Origin: Jimgerdemannia flammicorona
Taxonomy: Eukaryota > Mucoromycota > Endogonomycetes > Endogonales > Endogonaceae
Reading direction: 5' to 3'
NCBI GenBank assembly: GCA_003990745.1
Contig: RBNI01001559.1
Location: 1 to 21,903, forward strand
DNA: 21,903 nucleotides
Positions 18,424-21,903 of this stretch are shown here, one piece after another. The notes under the pieces are model-generated. The model was given only the letters and a program-made list of their open reading frames with translations, had not been told where the DNA came from and ran no database searches. The position numbers and the translations under genes are program-made. How positions within the stretch are numbered: position 1 is the first letter of the stretch; every line of letters begins with the position of its first letter.

Positions 18424-18745
18424 CTGATTTGGATTTGTTTTGTTTGTGTTTGTTTGTAATTTTTATCCTGTAACTGGGATTGGCTCCCCTTTTATCTCTG
18501 CTTATCTCTAGCAGTCATGTGGTTCCTAATTCAGTTTGCCCTGAGTTGTGGCATATCCTCCCTTTTGGGACATCGTATTTTATATATAAGGACTGCATTT
18601 TTACGTGGCAATAAACAGCTGATGCAAATTCAGTTACATTCTTTGTTTATCCCCCTTATATACACTCTTCCACATGTCTTCTGTTCACTTTGACACTGGC
18701 TCTGGGTTCGCTCCCTTGGCTCCCACTGGGCCTTCCTCCTTCTCT
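18424..18745 (+). repeat. PLE terminal repeat, inverted partial copy
   Basis: The reverse complement of about 17926-18246, joined head to head to the right terminal repeat at the TTTTTTAATCC motif. It carries its own ORF start (ATG at 18674, MSSVHFDTGSGFAPLAP) pointing outward into element B. Confidence 0.88.
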
Positions 18746-19000
18746 GCTTGTAACAATCATGTCTACTGGGATAGTAGCTCCTCCTATCTTGATTGGGACT
18801 TCTCAGATTTTACCAAGGGGGGTAGTTTGTATACCATCTGCTGTGACATAGACCATCTTGGTGGACTCTTCAATGTCCCAGCCTAGGCAGTCAATTGCCT
18901 TCTTGCTCATGAGGCATCCTCCAGCACCAGTATCAATGATGGCATCAAAGATATAGTCTTCAATCTGACATGGGGTATAGGCTGATGTCTTGCACTAGTC
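18746..19000 (-). pseudogene. Element B aspartic protease, active-site half (right of PLE)
   Basis: The minus frame reads FDAIIDTGAGGCLMSKKAID with the catalytic D-T-G-A at 18923-18934, then VYVTADGIQTTPLGKI-stop-EVPIKIGGATIPVDM. This is a pepsin-like retroelement protease that would cleave the polyprotein. One TGA follows GKI, and a TAG precedes the domain at about 18993. The flap and C-terminal segment lies beyond the PLE at 14150-14252. Confidence 0.9.
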
Positions 19001-19960
19001 TTCAGATTCTTCACCTGAGTTCTCAGATTCTTCCTGTACATTGTGAGCTTCCACAATCTTGTACTCTTGATTCTTGGTGATAGTTGCAAGTCCTACTCTC
19101 AACTGCTGTCTGAAGGTAGAGACTTCGGCTAGTTGTCCAAAGGTAGCATTGACCTTCTGTTCCTTGAGGTCCTTGTAGATATCATACTGGTGGATCTTGG
19201 TCTTGCATAGCTTCTGTTTCTTCTTGCTTTCACTTTCTCCTGAGACTGGAGTAGTGCCTTTGATAATTTGGTAGGCAGCTTTATCTAACTCCATGTCTTG
19301 ATCAATCTCCTCAGGTTGGGTCTTGCTTTAAATAGTGATAGCTAGGGTCTTCTTTGGTCTTCCAACTGGCTTGCTGTTGCTCTTCTTATCATAGGGCTTA
19401 GACCAGGTTCTGGTACCTTCAGTAGCAGGGTAGAATTCAAGCTCCTTGTAGTATTCTTCATCATCAGTGTCACCAATCTCCTCAATGACTACTGCATTGG
19501 TTTGTTCTCTGGTTCTGCTAGCATTGCTTGGTTGGACTTTGCATCTTGTTTTGGTCATGCAATTCTTTGCATAGTGGCCTTCTTCTCCACATCTGAAGCA
19601 TGTGATATTATATTCTTCTGTAGTAGCTGCAAATCTCTGTACTGGTCTCCTGTTGGCACTTCAGACTTCTCTAACAACATCACCAAGGTGTGCAGTCATC
19701 TTGGCAAACTGCTTGGCGAGTTCTTCCACTGGGTCAGCTTTAGCTATCTTGGGAGTAGGTGGGGTTGGTTGTCTGTTTACAACTGTGGCAGATAAGATAC
19801 TAGTTGGCTTTGGTGACTCCATCTTGATGCCAGTTATTTTCTCCATTAAGTGTTCAGCAGGGTGTCTGGCAGTCCAATATCTCTATGCAAAGACCACTTT
19901 CTGATCAAGGGTCAGTACAGCTGGGGTAGACTGGATTGTTAGGGTGAACTCCTTTGAGGA
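19000..19960 (-). pseudogene. Element B Gag nucleocapsid region and pre-protease segment
   Basis: The minus frame contains LTLDQKVVFA and HPAEHLMEKITGIKMESPKP, then a CCHC zinc knuckle CFRCGEEGHYAKNC (19559-19600) for RNA binding. An acidic stretch follows (VVIEEIGDTDDEEYYKELEF), then an AT-hook-like KPVGRPKKT (19349-19363), and DIYKDLKEQKVNATFGQLAE, the segment that precedes the protease in many fungal gypsy elements. Stops lie at 19658, 19325 and 18992. The frame differs by one from the capsid part, so a single indel lies near 19945-19950. Confidence 0.85.
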
Positions 19961-20420
19961 AGGTTGAATCTGCTATTTATTCCTTGAGGTAGTCATTATA
20001 GCCAGCCAAGACAATCTGGTGGCAGATTTGGGTATAGAATGAGTTAGGATCTTCACTAAGTCCCTAGCAGATAGTATTGAGTTGATCCTTGAGAGCTTGC
20101 TTGATCTCTTTGATATAATATATTGTTCTGAGGAAGGCCTTCATGTTGGCAAGTTTGGCTGCACTAGCATTAGTAATGGTGGCTGCATTGAACTTATCTC
20201 TGGCAGGTCCTCTGAGGCTGACTGATAGAAGGGCCAATTGTGCATCCACACCAAGGGCTTGTACAGTGGTGAATTGTTCAAAGTCTTCAATGAAGATCAG
20301 GATTGACTCTTCAGTAGTATATCCATAAAATGTAGAGGGATGCATTTCTATCTTGTCTTGAATTCTTACAGGGGTGACTCTTGTAGTCAGGGTAATTATT
20401 GTGGGGGTTGTTCATTTTTT
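19950..20420 (-). pseudogene. Element B Gag capsid-like region
   Basis: The minus frame includes MHPSTFYGYTTEESILIFIE (ATG 20343-20345), DAQLALLSVSLRGPARDKF, FLRTIYYIKEIKQALKDQL, then stops near 20061 and 19983 separating NSFYTQICHQIVLAGYNDYL. This resembles the Ty3/gypsy capsid (F-x-G, then a helix-rich segment with L.GPAR-x-F). The ATG at 20345 is probably internal, since VTPVRIQDKIE continues in frame upstream. An ATG at about 20413 is in another frame, so the true start is unresolved. Confidence 0.82.
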
Positions 20421-20450
20421 AGCTTGAAAGTGAGAGATTCATCTTGAATC

Positions 20451-20468
20451 ACCAGTCAATGGGCACCA
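20451..20468 (-). other. Candidate primer binding site of element B
   Basis: TGGTGCCCATTGACTGGT on the minus strand, six bases inside the end of the 5' LTR. It starts with TGG, complementary to a tRNA CCA end. I cannot name the tRNA. Confidence 0.5.
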
Positions 20469-20677
20469 AGTTGTTGTCATATAGTGGTCGCTGAGTCCTT
20501 CAAATATGTCAGATTCTCTTTAAGGTATATCTCTTAGACTAACTCAAGTTTGTTATAAGTAAGTTCTTATTGGAGTGCCTTCCCAAGGTCTTATAGTCCT
20601 CAAACTTCTTATCTTTAAACTGTCTTATTATCTCTTAGATTTCTTGCAAGAAAGTGTGTGTATTGCACTAAACTGAC

Positions 20678-20710
20678 TTTATTTCAGAGAAAATAAGAGA
20701 AGTATTTATA
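20678..20710 (-). promoter_or_regulatory. Genomic-RNA TATA box and AATAAA, right LTR
   Basis: TATAAATA at 20703-20710 and AATAAA at 20678-20683 on the minus strand, the expected promoter for the gag-pol transcript because this is the 5' LTR. Confidence 0.6.
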
Positions 20711-20949
20711 CAAAATATAATTCAATGGTTGCTAAGATATAAAGCTAAATATAAATTCCAATAACTAAAACTACTAAGTTCTAGGGTCAGTACTGATGGT
20801 TGTACAGGTTCAGGATGCTGGTATAATTCAGTATCATATTAGAATACCGGTGCTGGAACAATTTCACATCACCTCAGAATGCCAGTACTGGCATTATCCA
20901 GTATTACATCAAAATACTGGTGCTGGCATTATTCAGTATAACAAAGAAC

Positions 20950-21747
20950 TTAGAGCAGAAAGTTCAGGATCATAAGGGCTTCATCATCATCATCATCACT
21001 GAAGGAGATAAGATCTACAAATTTGTCATTTTCACATACTTCAATGTCATATGGAATGATATCATCACTGATGACATCATCACATTTGGTGGCAGAAAGG
21101 AGGTCTGGGGCTCTCCAGTCTATAAGGTTCTCTTCCACAAAATAGGGGACAAATGTGGGGTCTTGGGGAGATCTAACCTGGATGCTTGGGCCTTGGAATA
21201 CTGAGATCAATCTTTGTAGGAATTGGTCTGGGTTGTCCTGAAGGATGGGATATCAGAAGTCTTCTACTTTATCACTGTTGAGGGTGATAGTGGACTGAGC
21301 TTCTGTGGCCGCTCTGGCTTCTAGTGCATTGATATGGTGGGATGACAGGTCTCTGAAATCTGAGACTCTAATATACTCCAAGTTGGAGATTGACCATGGT
21401 ACATGTCTGAAGATCTGATAGATCTTTTTAGCTGTCCTTGTTTCGCGTATATCCATGGGAGTGGCATCTTATAGCTCTTGAGTGCTGGCCAATGGGAACT
21501 CCTGGTAGAGAAGGTTTCTTATTTCATACTCCTACCATATTTGGAGGCATTTGGTAGCAATGGTGATCCTTGTTTCCATTTCATGGCAGTAGAGGATAAA
21601 GTGATAGAGATCTGCAATACCCAGATTGATACTAGGAGTCCTTCTTGAGTGGGTCCTCATGGCTCTTCTGATGTCTTGGAACATCCTTTTCTCAACTGAG
21701 ATACCTTGGTGATTCCTTGATCTTGAGGTTTGGCGGGCAGTAGGCAT
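20950..21747 (-). pseudogene. U3 ORF of element B, right LTR copy (broken)
   Basis: The best preserved start: ATG at 21745-21747 (MPTARQTSRSRNHQG). It is 266 codons to the TAA at 20950-20952. Three nonsense codons interrupt it: TAG at 21532-21534 (Trp in the left copy), TAA at 21469-21471 (Gln in the left copy) and TGA at 21253-21255 (Trp in the left copy). None is shared with the left copy, so the ancestor was open throughout. The N-terminal part is basic, and the C-terminus is acidic with an Asp run. No hydrophobic membrane segment is seen. Product unknown. Confidence 0.78.
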
Positions 21748-21827
21748 TTTGTTTGTAGTAAGTCTTTGAGCTATTTTGAGATTGGTGGTTCTTGTTGGTT
21801 GCTGTTACTGCAGTTCCTTGATCCTTC

Positions 21828-21834
21828 TTTTATA
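21828..21834 (-). promoter_or_regulatory. TATA box upstream of U3 ORF, right LTR
   Basis: TATAAAA in the same GAATATAAAAGAAGG context as the left LTR, about 80 bases upstream of the ATG at 21747. Confidence 0.5.
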
Positions 21835-21893
21835 TTCTTCAGGATGCTTATACTGTGATCACAATGACTCACAGTTGGTCATCATTGCTTATC

Positions 21894-21903
21894 TTTTTTT
21901 TTT
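21894..21903. repeat. T10 run at window end
   Basis: Begins exactly where the homology to the left LTR stops. The left LTR has non-homopolymer sequence here, so this is either an insertion point or a contig-end artefact. Confidence 0.6.

Larger units (their letters stand above)
14253..18745 (-). mobile_element. Penelope-like element, endonuclease-less, nested in element B
   Basis: A 4493-base insertion more GC-rich than its surroundings. Minus-strand order: an inverted partial terminal repeat (18745-18424), a ~500-bp terminal repeat (18423-17924), a protein region (17992-14753) and a second direct terminal repeat (14757-14253). Direct pseudo-LTRs plus an inverted piece are typical of PLEs. 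The RT matches PLE motifs, and no GIY-YIG domain follows it. The boundaries come from the interrupted protease: 14252 and 18746 join to ...VTS-TNYDIL in frame. The left edge is uncertain by about three bases. I see no clear target duplication. Confidence 0.88.
20475..21893 (-). repeat. Element B 5' LTR (right copy), truncated by window end
   Basis: Starts TGTCATATAGTGG and aligns with 8780-10198. The outer ~100 bases are missing, and homology stops exactly at the terminal T10 run. It carries the same TATA/AATAAA pair (20703-20710, 20678-20683), short CTGG repeats, U3 ORF (21747-20950) and upstream TATAAAA (21828-21834). Confidence 0.9.
8780..21903 (-). mobile_element. Element B: Ty3/gypsy LTR retrotransposon with dUTPase, carrying a nested PLE
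   Basis: Two direct LTR copies (8780-10294 and 20475 to beyond the window) bracket a minus-strand gag-pol. Order: Gag, zinc knuckle, protease, linker, dUTPase, RT, RNase H, integrase. The internal region is about 10.2 kb, or about 5.7 kb without the PLE at 14253-18745. It landed in the integrase of element A; the five bases before the left LTR are TTTAC, and the other side lies outside the window. I found no chromodomain after its integrase. Coding parts carry many stops and a few frameshifts, so it is not autonomous now. Confidence 0.92.

Overview
The window looks like repeat-rich DNA from a filamentous fungus. I found no intact host gene, rRNA or tRNA. It holds nested, decayed transposable elements and AT-rich minisatellites. 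Evidence for a fungus: Ty3/gypsy pol with a chromodomain in one element and a dUTPase in another; an endonuclease-less Penelope-like element (PLE); and point damage dominated by C->T/G->A transitions, mostly CpA/TpG->TpA, as in repeat-induced point mutation (RIP). PLEs lacking an endonuclease and dUTPase-bearing gypsy elements are, from memory, best known in basidiomycetes, whereas CpA->TpA RIP is typical of Pezizomycotina, so I leave the phylum open.

Layout. 1-5400: AT-rich, decayed DNA with a hAT transposase remnant (190-514, +), minisatellites with 14-, 15-, 18- and 28-bp periods, three tandem ~110-bp units, a 74-base T run, and an unidentified decayed reading frame (4319-5045, +). About 5405-7349: an LTR (LTR-C, minus orientation) carrying a decayed ORF split by a 309-bp hAT-type MITE with an 8-bp target duplication. 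7794-8779: the integrase C-terminal half and chromodomain of a chromovirus (element A, minus), cut at 8779 by the next element. 8780-21903: element B, a Ty3/gypsy element on the minus strand with 1515-bp LTRs (8780-10294; the other starts at 20475 and runs off the window), a polypurine tract, a candidate primer binding site, and a polyprotein ordered Gag-PR-[Cys-rich linker]-dUTPase-RT-RNase H-IN. A 4.49-kb PLE (14253-18745) sits inside the protease region of B; removing it rejoins the pol reading frame.

The most unusual signal is in the LTRs. Both LTRs of element B and the diverged LTR-C carry a homologous ORF of about 265-275 codons in U3, read in the element's sense. In all three, a TATA box lies about 65-85 bp upstream of the ORF start position. 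A second TATA box and an AATAAA lie downstream of the ORF, where the genomic transcript should start and be polyadenylated. All three copies are now broken by transitions at different positions, so their ancestor encoded a protein. I cannot assign it to a family.

Inferred order of events: element A and LTR-C first, the MITE into LTR-C, element B into the integrase of A, the PLE into B, with transition damage accumulating on all of them.
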